From NCBI GenBank assembly GCA_950073835.1, contig CATMRP010000017.1, positions 1 through 50,487 of the forward strand: DNA of 50,487 nucleotides, given 5' to 3'. Shown here one piece after another: positions 16,276-25,314 of the stretch. Each line of letters opens with the position of its first letter. The first letter of the stretch is position 1. The stretch comes from an uncultured Alteromonadaceae bacterium. Lineage in GTDB: Bacteria; Pseudomonadota; Gammaproteobacteria; Enterobacterales; Alteromonadaceae. The notes beneath the pieces are model-generated. The model had not been told where the DNA came from, searched no databases, and saw only the letters and a list, made by a program, of their open reading frames with translations. The position numbers and the translations under genes are program-made.

Positions 16276-17618
16276 GCATTCCAATTTATATCATTGACGA
16301 CGAGCCGGCAATTTTGAAGGCGTTAAAGCAACTTCTTGCTATTGAAGGTTACGAGGCTGAAGTATTCGTCGATGCTCGCGAGGCATTGAAAAAGCTCGAC
16401 CGTGACTGGCCGGGCGTGGTGCTGTCGGATATCAACATGCCGGGCATTGATGGCGTGGAATTCCTGCGCGAAGCGCTGAAAATTGACCCTGAGTTTTCTG
16501 TGGTAATGCTGACCGGCCACGGCGACATTTCTACTGCGGTAGAATCTATGCGTCTGGGGGCTTATGACTTTATCGAAAAGCCGTTCTCCAATGAGCACAT
16601 TCTGGATGTACTGAACCGCGCAGGCGAAAAACGTACATTAGTTCTGGAGAACCGTGAGCTGAAAGACGAGCTGGATGCGCAAACCGTTGCCGGACCGCGA
16701 TTGCTGGGCAATACCCATAAAATTAAAGCGCTGCGCCGGTTACTCGTGCAAATTAAAGACATCCCGGCTGATGTGTTAATCTGCGGTGAAACCGGCTCAG
16801 GTAAAGATTTGGTCGCCCGCTTCCTGCATTACAACAGCCATCGTAAGAACGAAAATTTTGTAGCAATTAACTGCGGCGCCATTCCCGAAACCATGATTGA
16901 AAGTGAACTGTTCGGATTTGAGGCCGGTGCTTTTACCAGTGCGCAGAAAAAGCGGGTAGGTAAGATTGAACACGCTAACGGTGGCACGTTTTTCCTCGAC
17001 GAAATTGAAAGCATGCCCATGGCATTACAAATCAAATTGCTGCGTGTGCTAGAAGATCGACGAATTGAACCTTTAGGCAGCAACCGCCATGTGGATTTGG
17101 ATATCCGGGTAATCGCCGCCGCAAAAATTGATTTGTTGGAACTGGTTGAGAAAGGTGAGTTTCGCGAAGATTTATTCTATCGCCTGAATGTGATTAACGT
17201 GGAAATTCCGCCGTTACGGGAGCGCAAAGAAGACATCTCGCTGTTGTTTCAACACTATGCTGCGCTGGCCAGTTCGCGTTTTAACACTGATGCCCCGCGG
17301 CTGACCAATGACCAGTTAGCGCGCTTGCAGCAGCACAACTGGCCGGGCAATATTCGTGAGTTGCGCAACGTAGCAGAACGCTTTGTATTGATGGGGGGGC
17401 AAACTGTGTTTGATGAGCCTGCAGGTGACAACCTACAGGATGCCACCACGCTGGCTGAAAAAGTCGCGCAATACGAGCGCGATGTGCTTGAAGCGGCTTT
17501 ACGGGAGCATGATGGCCGGTTAATTGAAGTGCAACAGCAACTCGGTCTGCCACGCAAAACCCTGTATGACAAAATGCGCAAATACGGGCTGGTTAAAGAC
17601 GACTTCAAACTCTCCTAA
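16272..17618 (+). CDS. dctD: DctD-type sigma-54-dependent response regulator
   Basis: The 448-residue activator has a receiver (Asp53 in LSDINMPGIDG, Lys103 in FIEKPF), a sigma-54 AAA+ domain (Walker A GETGSGKD at 172-179, Walker B GGTFFLDE around 237-244) and a Fis-type helix-turn-helix at the end (LIEVQQQLGLPRKTLYDKMRKYGL). The loop that touches sigma-54 reads GAFTSA (219-224) rather than the canonical GAFTGA, a Gly-to-Ser change at the fifth position. It is coupled to dctB by an ATGA overlap. A near-consensus sigma-54 promoter lies 150 bases downstream, before the receptor gene, so the receptor-hydrolase-transporter-malic enzyme operon is its obvious target. Confidence 0.93.
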   Translation: MSIPIYIIDDEPAILKALKQLLAIEGYEAEVFVDAREALKKLDRDWPGVVLSDINMPGIDGVEFLREALKIDPEFSVVMLTGHGDISTAVESMRLGAYDFIEKPFSNEHILDVLNRAGEKRTLVLENRELKDELDAQTVAGPRLLGNTHKIKALRRLLVQIKDIPADVLICGETGSGKDLVARFLHYNSHRKNENFVAINCGAIPETMIESELFGFEAGAFTSAQKKRVGKIEHANGGTFFLDEIESMPMALQIKLLRVLEDRRIEPLGSNRHVDLDIRVIAAAKIDLLELVEKGEFREDLFYRLNVINVEIPPLRERKEDISLLFQHYAALASSRFNTDAPRLTNDQLARLQQHNWPGNIRELRNVAERFVLMGGQTVFDEPAGDNLQDATTLAEKVAQYERDVLEAALREHDGRLIEVQQQLGLPRKTLYDKMRKYGLVKDDFKLS

Positions 17619-17631
17619 GCCCAGACTTCAA

Positions 17632-17653
17632 AATGGGTGGATTCCCACCCATT
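17632..17653 (+). terminator. Hairpin after dctD
   Basis: AATGGGTGG (17632-17640) and CCACCCATT (17645-17653) form a nine-pair stem with a four-base loop, 14 bases past the dctD stop. No T-run follows, so termination is uncertain; it may limit read-through or protect the dctBD mRNA. Confidence 0.5.
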
Positions 17654-17767
17654 GCCTCATTCATTACGTGTGATATCCCGCCGGTTTTTCTAAGCTTTTA
17701 ACATGCAGGCTTTTTAAAGATTCTCTAAGTTACTGAAAAATTTGGATATGATCTTTTTTTCTCAGGG

Positions 17768-17783
17768 TGGCAAGGTCTTTGCT
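17768..17783 (+). promoter_or_regulatory. Sigma-54 (-24/-12) promoter of the receptor operon
   Basis: TGGCAAGGTCTTTGCT matches the RpoN consensus TGGCACGnnnnTTGCW at every defined position except C to A at the sixth. GG lies at 17769-17770 and GC at 17781-17782, the required ten-base spacing. Transcription would start near 17794, leaving a leader of about 93 bases before the ATG at 17887. It lies directly between the DctD-type activator and its presumed target operon. Confidence 0.85.
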
Positions 17784-17886
17784 GTATGTTGCATCGATGT
17801 AACAGTTGTTGCTGAGTTTTTGCTCTTTTAACAATTGTGTATCTTTTAGACTGAGGACACACTCAAACACTCTGTAAGGTAAAACA

Positions 17887-20800
17887 ATGATTAATAAGAT
17901 TACCCAAGTGATTCGTGCACGGCGCAGCCTGGTAGCACCCGCATACTTACTGGCAGTGGCATCATCGCTGTCATCATACGCACAAGCCCAGAGTACACCG
18001 GCCGACGATGCTGACATCGAGAAAATCGCCGTTGTTGGCTCACAGATCAAAGGCGCTGAAATCAGTGAAGCGTTAGCCGTTTCACAACTGGACGCTGAAG
18101 ATATTGCCACTATGGGCGTCGATTCCGGTGATGACTTGCTGCAACTGATCCCGGAAAACGGCCAGAATTTTTTCAACGAAGCGGGCAACATCAGTGGTGG
18201 CGTAAACGCTGCACGAGGTGACGTTGGGGCTTTCAACTTACGCAACATCGGCACCGGTAACACGCTGGTGCTGATCAACGGTCGCCGGATGGTCAATTCG
18301 GCGTCGTACCAAACTGAAGAAGTGGGCGGGAGTTTTGTGCCGGTGAATACGGTGAATTCGCAGCTTATTCCGGTTTACGGTGCCAAGCGGGTAGAAGTTC
18401 TTCGTGATGGGGCTTCAGCGATTTACGGTGCAGATGCCGTGGCCGGGGTGGTTAACACAGTGACTTCCACCAATTTCGAGGGGTTTGATATCCGCGTTAA
18501 ATGGCAGGAATATGAGCATTTGCCCCGTGACGACCAAACTTTATCAATGCACTGGGGTAAAACCTTTAATGGCGGTAAAACCAATATCGGTGTGATTGCC
18601 AACTATTACCAGCGAGACCGGGTGAACTCTCAGGATGACCCGCGTTGGACCAATGCCGATCTAACCGACCGTTTGCCTACTGATTCGCCTTGGTACGGTC
18701 ATTCAGAATGGGATTCTACCAGTGCGAACTCACTGTATGGTCAGTTCGATATGGTTGACCGTGTAACCTCAGGCAACCCATTACGTGCCGATGGACTGGT
18801 AGATAACAGTGGGGAGTTTGAAACCTATCCGGCGGGAGACGAACGCTGTGCCTGGGATTTAGGTAATGGCCTGTGTGCCGCGCCGGATGGTCAGGGTACT
18901 GTGCGGTTTAACATGAATCAGAACCGCGACCTGACTTCTAAACTCGACCGTACTAATGTGTTTATTAACCTGAACCATACGTTTGATAACGGCTGGGAAG
19001 CGTTCTCAGAGTTTCTCGGTTACCGCTCAAACACTAACTTACGTCGTCATCCTACGGCGTCATTTTCGTCGTCGAAGCTGGTGGTAGCGGCTGACAACTA
19101 TTACAACCCGTTCGGTCCCTGTGGTTCGCCAAATCGCGTTGACAACGCCGCGGTAGATGCGGGTGTTTCCTGTGATGGTGCTGCGCTGACTATCGATAAC
19201 TACCGCTTTGCTGAGTATCCACGTATTGTTGAAAATACGGGTGAAACCTTTCGTCTTCTGCAGGGCTTACGCGGATACTGGGGCGATTGGGATTGGGAAA
19301 CCGCCGTATCCTGGTCGAAAGACACTAAGGACGACGTGACTCACAACCGTGTATCAAACACGCTGATGCAGGAAGCGCTGAATGACACTACTGCGGCAGC
19401 TTACAACCCATTCTCTGCCGGGGTGAACTCGAACATTGAGCGAGCCCTGATTGATGTCTACCGCAAGAGCGAATCAGAACTTAAAACCTTTGACGTGAAA
19501 TTTTCTAACCCGGGCATTATTGAGTTACCTGCGGGCTTGGTGGGTTTTGTGGCTGGGCTGGAATATCGTCATGAGTCGTTCAAAGATGATCGCGACCCGC
19601 GCCTTGATGGCACTATCCAGTTCACTGATGCTGATGGTGATACCTACCCATTTGTATCTGACGTGGTGAACTCCAGTCCGACGCCGGATAATTCCGGGCA
19701 TCGTGCAGTAAGCTCAGCATTTGCAGAGCTGCAGGTGCCGGTACTGGAAAACTTCGACGTGCAGTTAGCGGTGCGCTATGAAGATTTCTCAGACGTGGGT
19801 GACACCACGGTAGGCAAAGTGGCGTTCGGCTATCGTCCGATTGAACCGGTATTACTGCGTGGTTCATGGTCACAGGCATTCCGTGCGCCGAACCTGGTGA
19901 CCATCAATGAAGAAATCGTTGCCCGCACCCAAACCCGTACCGATTATGCCTGTTTGTATGCTGCAGAAAACGGCGGTGATCCGGATCAGGATACCCTGGA
20001 TTGTTCTTATTCGTTGCAACGTATTGCCCAGGGCAGCCAGGAGCTGAAGCCAGAAGAATCTGACAATACGTCTATTGGTATTGTGGTAGAGCCGCTGGAA
20101 GGCCTGGCAATCACCCTGGATTACTGGTCTATCGAAAAGAAAAACACCATCGGTTTGTTTGGTGAAGAAAACCACTCATTGCTGGATTTGTTGTACCGTA
20201 TTGAACAAGGTACTGCAAATTGCGACAGCGCTACCTTCAACAACAGTGTGAATCGCGGTGATATTGACCCGGATGAAGCGGCATATTACACCGCGGCTGG
20301 CATCTGCCCGGCGGGCCAAATCAACTACATCGACGACCGTTATGCGAACCTCGACAAACGAACGGTAAGCGGTCATGACCTGGGCATTTACTACAACATC
20401 AAAACCGATTACGGCCGCTTTAAAATTGACTACAACGGCTCTTTCCTCGACAAGTTTGAACAGGAAGCCGGTGGTCTGGCAACTCAGCTGGTAGCGGCCA
20501 GTGAAAGTGGTGTGCTCCCCGCCAGCTTCCCGGTTACCGGCTTTGCCGACCTGATTGGCCGTAACGGCAACCAAAAAGAGAAGCACAGTCTGCGCTTTAT
20601 GTGGCGTGGTGAGGTGTTTGGTGCGTCGCTATCGGGCTATCGTATCGGCAGCTTCTATCAGAGCGAACTGACACTGGAAGACGGAACGCGTTACGTGATC
20701 CCGGCTATGACCACCTTCGATGCCACCTTTGACTACAAAACACAGGTTCAGGATGTCGACACACGCTTCCGCCTCGGGGTAAGAAACCTGACGGACAAAC

Positions 20801-20895
20801 GTGCGCCACTGGCAGCCGAAAGCTTCGGTTTCTTTAACGATGCGCATCGCGATTACGGTCGTTATTTCTATATGGACGTTAGCGCGAGCTTCTGA
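17887..20895 (+). CDS. Large TonB-dependent receptor under sigma-54 control
   Basis: This 1002-residue receptor has a signal peptide (YLLAVASSLSSYAQAQS), a TonB box-like EKIAVVGSQIKG, a plug domain with LLQLIPENGQNFFNEAG, FNLRNIGTGNTLVLINGRRMV and KRVEVLRDGASAIYGADAVAG, and a long barrel ending in YFYMDVSASF. Length and plug pattern match the large receptors that alteromonads and Xanthomonadales use for carbohydrates, peptides and other organic polymers rather than siderophores. AAGG precedes the ATG. It heads an operon with a secreted hydrolase, an SLC13 transporter and a malic enzyme and follows a sigma-54 promoter. I infer that it imports an oligomeric or esterified carboxylate into the periplasm; no ligand residues can be read. 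Confidence 0.92.
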   Translation: MINKITQVIRARRSLVAPAYLLAVASSLSSYAQAQSTPADDADIEKIAVVGSQIKGAEISEALAVSQLDAEDIATMGVDSGDDLLQLIPENGQNFFNEAGNISGGVNAARGDVGAFNLRNIGTGNTLVLINGRRMVNSASYQTEEVGGSFVPVNTVNSQLIPVYGAKRVEVLRDGASAIYGADAVAGVVNTVTSTNFEGFDIRVKWQEYEHLPRDDQTLSMHWGKTFNGGKTNIGVIANYYQRDRVNSQDDPRWTNADLTDRLPTDSPWYGHSEWDSTSANSLYGQFDMVDRVTSGNPLRADGLVDNSGEFETYPAGDERCAWDLGNGLCAAPDGQGTVRFNMNQNRDLTSKLDRTNVFINLNHTFDNGWEAFSEFLGYRSNTNLRRHPTASFSSSKLVVAADNYYNPFGPCGSPNRVDNAAVDAGVSCDGAALTIDNYRFAEYPRIVENTGETFRLLQGLRGYWGDWDWETAVSWSKDTKDDVTHNRVSNTLMQEALNDTTAAAYNPFSAGVNSNIERALIDVYRKSESELKTFDVKFSNPGIIELPAGLVGFVAGLEYRHESFKDDRDPRLDGTIQFTDADGDTYPFVSDVVNSSPTPDNSGHRAVSSAFAELQVPVLENFDVQLAVRYEDFSDVGDTTVGKVAFGYRPIEPVLLRGSWSQAFRAPNLVTINEEIVARTQTRTDYACLYAAENGGDPDQDTLDCSYSLQRIAQGSQELKPEESDNTSIGIVVEPLEGLAITLDYWSIEKKNTIGLFGEENHSLLDLLYRIEQGTANCDSATFNNSVNRGDIDPDEAAYYTAAGICPAGQINYIDDRYANLDKRTVSGHDLGIYYNIKTDYGRFKIDYNGSFLDKFEQEAGGLATQLVAASESGVLPASFPVTGFADLIGRNGNQKEKHSLRFMWRGEVFGASLSGYRIGSFYQSELTLEDGTRYVIPAMTTFDATFDYKTQVQDVDTRFRLGVRNLTDKRAPLAAESFGFFNDAHRDYGRYFYMDVSASF

Positions 20896-20907
20896 TTTCT
20901 TTAATCC

Positions 20908-20924
20908 GGCGGCACTCTGCCGCC
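20908..20924 (+). other. Intercistronic hairpin between receptor and hydrolase genes
   Basis: GGCGGCA and TGCCGCC pair perfectly around CTC in the 48-base gap. There is no T-run, so it is more likely an mRNA-stability or partial attenuation element than a terminator. Confidence 0.5.
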
Positions 20925-20943
20925 ACTTACTAAGTTGGTTTTT

Positions 20944-21858
20944 ATGATAAGACATATTTCTCTGGCGCTTTGGCTTTGTTTGCTGACTGTTACGCAAACC
21001 GCCTGCGCCGCTACGCAGCCATGGCAGGAAAACACAGTGGGCCATTACACGTTCACTAAATGGGCAGGCGGCAAAATTGATGTGGAATACATCGTGCCTG
21101 AAGGCGCTAATGCCGATACTAAAATTCTGCTGGTAGTGCCAGGTGCTCGTCGCAATGCTGACGACTACCGCGATCAGTGGTTATCGCTGGCGCAGCAGCA
21201 TCAGTTTATTGTACTGGCCATTGGCTGCAGCCTACAGGTGTGCCAGGACGAGTACCAGTACAACCTGGGTGGCATCACTACGCCACTGGGGGCAATGCGT
21301 CCGGAATCAGTGCAGTTCTATAACGTACCGGAAAAAGTCTTCCACGATTTTGTCAGTCGCTTTGGTTCCAGTCAGAAGACCTTCGCCCTTTACGGTCATT
21401 CTGCAGGGGGCGGCTTTGTGCATACCTTTATGCTGGCGAAACCTGACGCGCCAGTATCCCATGCGGTGTCGGCTAACGCGGCATTTTTCACCTATCCGGA
21501 CACTCACCAGGCGTATCCGTTTGGCCTGGCCAACAGCCCGTACAGCTATAGCGATGTAGACACCTGGTTACAGAGACCCATGACTATCATACTGGCCGAT
21601 CAGGATATGGGCCCGCGCACCAAGGCGATTAGCAACAGCCCGGCGGCCAATAAACAGGGGCGTAATGTGTTTGCCCGCGGTCTGGCATTCTACGCAACAG
21701 CCATGAATGTAGCGGTAGAAAAAGAGATAACGCCAGCATGGCAGATTGAAGTGGTACGTGGCGTTGGCCATAACAGCACCAAAATCGTCCCGTTTGCCTT
21801 TAAATATCTGTTTCCCGAATACGCAGATGGGAACAAGGGGAAATTAAGCAGTGAGTGA
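20944..21858 (+). CDS. Secreted alpha/beta hydrolase (esterase/polyester-depolymerase-like)
   Basis: The 304-residue protein starts with a signal peptide (ISLALWLCLLTVTQTACAA) and is expected in the periplasm; the Cys is not in a proper lipobox (Gln at -3). It has the alpha/beta-hydrolase layout of the LpqC/PHB-depolymerase-like esterases: ILLVVPGARRNADDY (oxyanion region), nucleophile Ser in YGHSAGG, acid Asp probably in ILADQDMGPRT, and His in RGVGHNSTKI. CSLQVCQDEYQ offers a possible disulfide. Such enzymes cleave carboxylic esters including feruloyl, acetyl and polyhydroxyalkanoate bonds. Between a TonB receptor and a carboxylate transporter it probably frees an acid from an ester in the periplasm (inference). 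ATG at 20944 is preferred to TTG at 20935. It overlaps the transporter start by eight bases. Confidence 0.85.
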   Translation: MIRHISLALWLCLLTVTQTACAATQPWQENTVGHYTFTKWAGGKIDVEYIVPEGANADTKILLVVPGARRNADDYRDQWLSLAQQHQFIVLAIGCSLQVCQDEYQYNLGGITTPLGAMRPESVQFYNVPEKVFHDFVSRFGSSQKTFALYGHSAGGGFVHTFMLAKPDAPVSHAVSANAAFFTYPDTHQAYPFGLANSPYSYSDVDTWLQRPMTIILADQDMGPRTKAISNSPAANKQGRNVFARGLAFYATAMNVAVEKEITPAWQIEVVRGVGHNSTKIVPFAFKYLFPEYADGNKGKLSSE

Positions 21859-23350
21859 TTCTGTTTCCACGCAATCTGCGCCGGGAAATGATGTAAGGCA
21901 TCGCCCGACGCACCTGAAAATAGGCCTGATTCTGGGGCCGCTGGCCGGTGTACTGTTGATGTTAATGCCCGCCCCCGAGTCACTTAATCCGGTGGCATGG
22001 TCAGCGGCAGCCGTGGGGATCTGGATGGCCATCTGGTGGTCCACAGAAGCGGTAAATGTAGCAGTGACTGCTTTGCTGCCATTGGTACTGTTTCCCCAGC
22101 TCGGCATTCTGGATATAAAGTCTGCGTCTGCGCCATACGCCAATCCGACCATTTACCTGTTTCTGGGCGGTTTTATGCTGGCACTGGCGCTGCAAAAAGC
22201 CAACCTGCATAAACGCATCGCATACTTTATTCTAAGTTATGTCAGCAGTTCGGCGCGCTCAATTGTGCTGGGTTTTATGGTGGTCAGTGCCATTCTGAGT
22301 ATGTGGATGACCAATACCTCTACTACCATGATGTTACTACCTATCGCTTTGTCTATCTTATCTACGATGGAAGGTGAGCACTCACACTTTAATCCCACGC
22401 AACGTAAAAACTTCCAACTGTCGCTGCTGTTGGGCATTGCCTATGCAGCCACCATTGGTGGCATGTCGACGTTGGTCGGAACGCCGCCGAACGCCTTTCT
22501 GGTTGGATTCATGAACGACACCTACAACGTACAGCTGGATTTTGCCAAGTGGATGCTCATTGGTATTCCGTTAAGCATTACCTTATTACCGTTGGCGTGG
22601 CTGTCGCTGACAAGGTGGATTTATCCGGTAGATTTTTCCACACCAGAAGCGGCGAAAGTGCAACTGGCTGAGCAACGTAACGCGTTGGGCCCGGTGCGCA
22701 AGGAAGAGTGGCGTGTTGGTTTGCTGTTTCTTAGCGTGGCGGTTGCCTGGATGACCAGACCATTACTGGCCAAGTGGCTGTCGCTGGACGGCCTGTCGGA
22801 CGCCGGTATTGCCATGACTGCTGCAGTGCTGTTGTTCATTATCCCTAATGGCAAAGGCGGTGACAGCAAAGATGAGGCACTGCTGGCGTGGGATGACATG
22901 AAAGCCATTCCCTGGGGCATTCTGGTGCTGTTTGGTGGTGGTTTAAGTCTGGCTGCGGCTGTGTCGAACACAGGCCTGGCTCAATGGTTAGGCGAAGGGC
23001 TGGTAAATATCGATGCTTTTGGCATGTTGTTCCTGGTGCTGGCTGCCACCACACTGGTGATTTTCCTTACTGAACTAACCAGTAACCTGGCGACTGCGGC
23101 TACCTTTTTGCCGGTTGTCGCAGTGATTGCGCTGGAAATGGGCGGCGAACCGATGACGCTGATCCTGCCGGTGACGCTGGCAGCAAGCTGTGCCTTTATG
23201 CTGCCGGTAGCCACACCGCCAAACGCCATCGTGTTCTCATCCGGTTATATCAGCATTGCACAAATGGCGCGGGCAGGTTTTGCGCTGAATATTGTCAGTG
23301 TATTACTGGTAACGGCTATTGCGGTATGGCTGGCGCCGCTGGTGTTTTAA
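21851..23350 (+). CDS. SLC13/DASS-family sodium:carboxylate symporter
   Basis: This 499-residue inner-membrane carrier has a dozen hydrophobic segments and the two family signatures: [16 protein letters not shown] (SNT motif region) with [17 protein letters not shown] in the first half, and [16 protein letters not shown] with [14 protein letters not shown] in the second. These SNT/TPPN repeats form the sodium and carboxylate sites in VcINDY. Family substrates are succinate, malate, fumarate, citrate or sulfate. The start is GTG at 21851 with AAGGGGAA upstream, overlapping the hydrolase stop, so the two are translationally coupled. With DctB-type sensing and a malic enzyme downstream, a C4-dicarboxylate is the best guess. 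Confidence 0.93.
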   Translation: MSDSVSTQSAPGNDVRHRPTHLKIGLILGPLAGVLLMLMPAPESLNPVAWSAAAVGIWMAIWWSTEAVNVAVTALLPLVLFPQLGILDIKSASAPYANPTIYLFLGGFMLALALQKANLHKRIAYFILSYVSSSARSIVLGFMVVSAILSMWMTNTSTTMMLLPIALSILSTMEGEHSHFNPTQRKNFQLSLLLGIAYAATIGGMSTLVGTPPNAFLVGFMNDTYNVQLDFAKWMLIGIPLSITLLPLAWLSLTRWIYPVDFSTPEAAKVQLAEQRNALGPVRKEEWRVGLLFLSVAVAWMTRPLLAKWLSLDGLSDAGIAMTAAVLLFIIPNGKGGDSKDEALLAWDDMKAIPWGILVLFGGGLSLAAAVSNTGLAQWLGEGLVNIDAFGMLFLVLAATTLVIFLTELTSNLATAATFLPVVAVIALEMGGEPMTLILPVTLAASCAFMLPVATPPNAIVFSSGYISIAQMARAGFALNIVSVLLVTAIAVWLAPLVF

Positions 23351-23392
23351 ACCTGCAGGCCCGCTGTCTTTTTTCTATAAACACAACCTCAA

Positions 23393-23419
23393 CGATGCCC
23401 GGAGACAAGCCGGGCATCG
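23393..23419 (+). other. Intercistronic hairpin before the malic enzyme gene
   Basis: CGATGCCCGG (23393-23402) and CCGGGCATCG (23410-23419) form a ten-pair perfect stem with a seven-base loop, 14 bases ahead of the malic enzyme ATG. No T-run follows, so it is probably not a terminator; it could tune malic enzyme translation or processing. Confidence 0.6.
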
Positions 23420-23432
23420 GCTAAAAATCACT

Positions 23433-25121
23433 ATGACCCAAAAACAACATAAACCTCTGTACCTCTCTCACGCCGGCCCTAAACTGCTCGACATGCCGCT
23501 ACTGAATAAAAGTAGCGCCTTTAGCGAACAGGAACGCATCGCGTTTAACCTGGAAGGGTTATTACCACCACGGTACGAAACCATCGACCAGCAGCGGGAA
23601 CGGGCGTACATGCAATACCAGGCCTGTACCACCGACATGGCCAGACACATTTTTCTGCGCGATATTCAGGACACTAACGAAACCCTGTTTTTTCGTTTAA
23701 TCATGGAACATATTGAAGAGATGATGCCCATTATCTATACCCCAACGGTGGGTGAAGCCTGTGAGAAGTTCTCCGACATTTATCGCAGTGCCCGGGGCTT
23801 GTTCATTGGGCATCACCAGCAGGATCGTATCGATACCATTTTGCATAACGCCACCAAACGGAACATTAAGGTGATTGTGGTCACCGATGGCGAGCGCATT
23901 CTTGGCCTTGGTGATCAAGGCGTTGGGGGAATGGGCATTCCGATTGGCAAGTTGTCGCTGTACACCGTGTGTGGCGGTATCAGCCCGGCCAATACATTGC
24001 CTATTATGCTGGATGTTGGTACCAACAATCCGGCGTTGTTGGAAGACCCAATGTACATGGGCTGCCGTCATCCGCGTATCAGCCAGGCTGAATACGACGT
24101 GTTTGTAGATAAGTTCATGCAAGCGGTGCGTCGCAGATGGCCAAAGGCGCTAATTCAGTTTGAGGACTTCGCACAAGCCAATGCTACGCCTCTGTTAAGC
24201 CGATATCGCGACAGTTACTGTTGCTTTAATGATGATATTCAGGGCACGGCGGCAGTTGCCGTGGCAACTATGCTGGCTGCATGTAAAGCCAAAGCGGTGG
24301 CGGCGTCAACCCAGCCGCTGGTGATTGTGGGGGGCGGCTCGGCAGGCTGTGGCATTGCCGAACAATGGGTACGGTGTTTACAGGCTGAAGGGCTGTCAGA
24401 GCAAGCTGCGAGACAGCAGGTGTATGTGATTGATCGTGACGGTCTTATCACCACCAGGGCACGTAACCTCACGGATTTTCAGCGTGCGGTAGCACAGGAT
24501 TTAATCCATTTTAATGGCTGGAAAGGTGATAATGCGCCAGGATTACTCGACGTTATTAATACTGTAAAACCGGGTATTCTACTGGGCGTATCGGGCTGCG
24601 CTGGCTTGTTTTCTGAACAGGTTGTAAAAGCCATGCACCGGCATACGCCACAACCGGTGATCCTGCCGCTGAGTAACCCCTCGCGCTGTGTGGAAGCGAC
24701 ACCCCGAGAAGTGTTTAGCTGGACCAATGGGGCGGCCATTGTCGCCACCGGCAGTCCATTTACAGACGTTGAATTAAACGGAGCCACCTTGCCGGTCAGT
24801 CAGTGCAATAACAGTTACATTTTCCCGGGTATCGGTTTGGCGGTGGTGAGCTGCGAAGCCAAGCGGGTAACCAATAACATGCTGATGGCGGCAAGTCTGG
24901 CATTGGCGGAGGCTTCACCTCTGGCCATGCATGGCGAAGGGGCGTTATTACCACCCTTAAATAACATTAAGTCGTTATCTGTTGAGATTGCCAAGCGCGT
25001 GGCGATGGCGGCTATTGCCGATGGTGTTGCGCCTGTCCGCAGTGAAGCAGATATCCTGGCCTGTATCCAGGCTACCCAGTGGCAGCCGGAATACCGTGAA
25101 TACCAGCGCGTGGCCAGTTGA
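23433..25121 (+). CDS. maeA: NAD-dependent malic enzyme
   Basis: The 562-residue protein has the large malic enzyme architecture: an N-terminal part with [15 protein letters not shown] and [13 protein letters not shown], the catalytic segment [14 protein letters not shown] (Tyr), [26 protein letters not shown] (Lys), the metal-site [16 protein letters not shown] and [16 protein letters not shown], and a nucleotide-binding [17 protein letters not shown]. It oxidatively decarboxylates L-malate to pyruvate. Length fits SfcA/MaeA; cofactor preference for NAD is inferred from that. ATG 23433 gives the normal N-terminus; upstream extension reads through the hairpin region. It is last in the sigma-54 operon and feeds an imported C4 acid into pyruvate. 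Confidence 0.93.
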   Translation: MTQKQHKPLYLSHAGPKLLDMPLLNKSSAFSEQERIAFNLEGLLPPRYETIDQQRERAYMQYQACTTDMARHIFLRDIQDTNETLFFRLIMEHIEEMMPIIYTPTVGEACEKFSDIYRSARGLFIGHHQQDRIDTILHNATKRNIKVIVVTDGERILGLGDQGVGGMGIPIGKLSLYTVCGGISPANTLPIMLDVGTNNPALLEDPMYMGCRHPRISQAEYDVFVDKFMQAVRRRWPKALIQFEDFAQANATPLLSRYRDSYCCFNDDIQGTAAVAVATMLAACKAKAVAASTQPLVIVGGGSAGCGIAEQWVRCLQAEGLSEQAARQQVYVIDRDGLITTRARNLTDFQRAVAQDLIHFNGWKGDNAPGLLDVINTVKPGILLGVSGCAGLFSEQVVKAMHRHTPQPVILPLSNPSRCVEATPREVFSWTNGAAIVATGSPFTDVELNGATLPVSQCNNSYIFPGIGLAVVSCEAKRVTNNMLMAASLALAEASPLAMHGEGALLPPLNNIKSLSVEIAKRVAMAAIADGVAPVRSEADILACIQATQWQPEYREYQRVAS

Positions 25122-25220
25122 TTTAAATTCTTTGCCGTGTGAATCAAGCCGGCTTTGTTGGTGGTTATTTTCATATGAGAATTAGCCACCGACAAAAGCG
25201 CTACGTATTGTACAGAAGTC

Positions 25221-25243
25221 GGCGAAGGTACAGTTCGCCTTGT
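25221..25243 (+). terminator. Weak terminator-like hairpin after the malic enzyme gene
   Basis: GGCGAA (25221-25226) pairs with TTCGCC (25234-25239), followed by TTGTT. It lies 100 bases past the malic enzyme stop, between convergent genes. The T-run is poor, so this is tentative. Confidence 0.35.
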
Positions 25244-25314
25244 TTCGACCTTAGCGCATGAGCACTCTTGATGGGAGCAGTTTTACTTCTGTTGTGGGCC
25301 GCCAGACCGGCAGT

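Noticed and set aside
17846..17862. GTGTATCTTTTAGAC near the sigma-54 promoter resembles GTGTATCATTTAGAC inside the 264-bp element.
   Set aside because: The match is one short block without flanking alignment or inverted ends; I treat it as coincidence.
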